Source: Clostridia bacterium (lineage in GTDB: Bacteria > Bacillota > Clostridia > Christensenellales > CAG-314). From it: a stretch of 5,166 nt of DNA. The notes under the pieces are model-generated. The model was not told the origin of the DNA. It made no database searches and saw only the letters and a program-made list of their open reading frames with translations. The position numbers and the translations under genes are program-made. Numbering within the stretch: the stretch's first letter is position 1; every line of letters begins with the position of its first letter. This document shows positions 4,720 through 5,166 of this stretch, piece by piece. Where the stretch lies: contig JAFTNE010000031.1 of the NCBI GenBank assembly GCA_017452035.1, positions 1 through 5,166 of the forward strand. The letters are read 5' to 3'.

Positions 4720-5166
4720 AATTTCTTCTACGCTCTTGCCACGAAGTTGAGCAATGCGTTCTTTACTACGAAGACTTACCAAACCATTGAATGTTGCTTT
4801 TACGCAGTTAATTGGGTTGTTTGAACCATAGGACTTGGTGCGAATATCTTTGATACCAACAGCTTCCAATACGTTACGTACTGGACCACCAGCGATAACA
4901 CCGGTACCTGTTTCAGCAGGCATCAAAAGAACCTTACCACGACCGAATGTTCCGATTGTTTCGTGAGGAATGGTTGTATCAACAAGGTCGATTTTAACCA
5001 TAGCTCTTTTTGCACGAAGTTGTGCCTTTTCGATAGCTTGTGGAACTTCGGCAGCCTTTGCCATACCGATACCAACGGAACCCTTGCCGTCACCTACAAC
5101 GCAAAGAGCAGAGAAACGCATTGTGCGACCACCCTTTACACCCTTTGTTACACGGTTAACTGCAAC
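4717..5166 (-). CDS. rpsE: 30S ribosomal protein S5 (uS5), 5' end cut off by the window edge
   Basis: S5 lies in the body of the small subunit, near the mRNA entry side and decoding region, and affects accuracy. The frame stays open to the window edge, giving 149 residues plus a TAA stop. The methionine at 5119-5121 is internal, not the start: codons upstream of it read [15 protein letters not shown], which continues the conserved S5 sequence. The N-terminal dsRNA-binding-like domain includes [18 protein letters not shown] and [13 protein letters not shown]. The C-terminal domain includes [38 protein letters not shown] and [20 protein letters not shown]5 is usually ~165 residues, so roughly 15-20 N-terminal residues are missing. 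The KGGR loop near the start of the visible part is the region where spectinomycin-resistance changes are known in E. coli S5; it looks wild type. Confidence 0.98.
   Translation of the reverse strand, partial: VAVNRVTKGVKGGRTMRFSALCVVGDGKGSVGIGMAKAAEVPQAIEKAQLRAKRAMVKIDLVDTTIPHETIGTFGRGKVLLMPAETGTGVIAGGPVRNVLEAVGIKDIRTKSYGSNNPINCVKATFNGLVSLRSKERIAQLRGKSVEEI

Noticed and set aside
4717..5121. Taking the methionine at 5119-5121 as the start of rpsE
   Set aside because: Codons upstream to the window edge stay open and match the conserved S5 sequence ([11 protein letters not shown]), so this Met is internal.
1..5166. Mobile elements, CRISPR arrays, tRNA or rRNA genes
   Set aside because: No repeat arrays, transposase-like frames or tRNA-like segments were seen, and almost all bases are used by conserved housekeeping genes.

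Overview
The window is a stretch of the conserved ribosomal-protein superoperon, all read from the minus strand. In transcription order (high to low coordinates) it holds rpsE (5' end cut off by the window edge), rpmD, rplO, secY, adk, map, a KOW-domain gene, infA, rpmJ and rpsM (last few codons cut off). The adk-map-KOW gene-infA block between secY and rpmJ is the arrangement found in Bacillota such as Bacillus subtilis. The adenylate kinase has the zinc-binding Cys4 LID common in Gram-positive bacteria. I infer a member of the Bacillota, probably an uncultured or little-studied clostridial lineage, with moderately AT-rich DNA. UGA ends adk and the SecY and MetAP tryptophans I checked are UGG, so the standard bacterial code fits. 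Nothing here suggests horizontal transfer.

Layout: from 5166 to 692 eight genes are packed with gaps of 0 to 17 nt or overlaps of 1 to 4 nt. At four junctions the stop codon of one gene is part of the Shine-Dalgarno sequence of the next, and at two (secY-adk, adk-map) no good Shine-Dalgarno is visible, so translational coupling is likely throughout. Spacing opens only near the end. There is a 51-nt infA-rpmJ gap with a strong hairpin just before the rpmJ ribosome binding site. There is then a 163-nt rpmJ-rpsM gap with no ORF but several inverted and direct repeats. That second gap is where the alpha-operon leader controlled by S4 lies in E. coli.

The genes work together in making and using the translation machinery: S5, L30, L15, L36 and S13 build the ribosome, IF-1 starts translation, SecY is the membrane channel for secreted and membrane proteins, MetAP removes the initiator methionine, and Adk balances adenine nucleotides. 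The KOW protein is probably an RNA- or ribosome-binding accessory of unknown role.

I do not see a new multi-gene system. The items most worth a second look are a ~38-residue N-terminal extension on L30, the structured rpmJ-rpsM leader, the hairpin before rpmJ, and the little-studied KOW gene.
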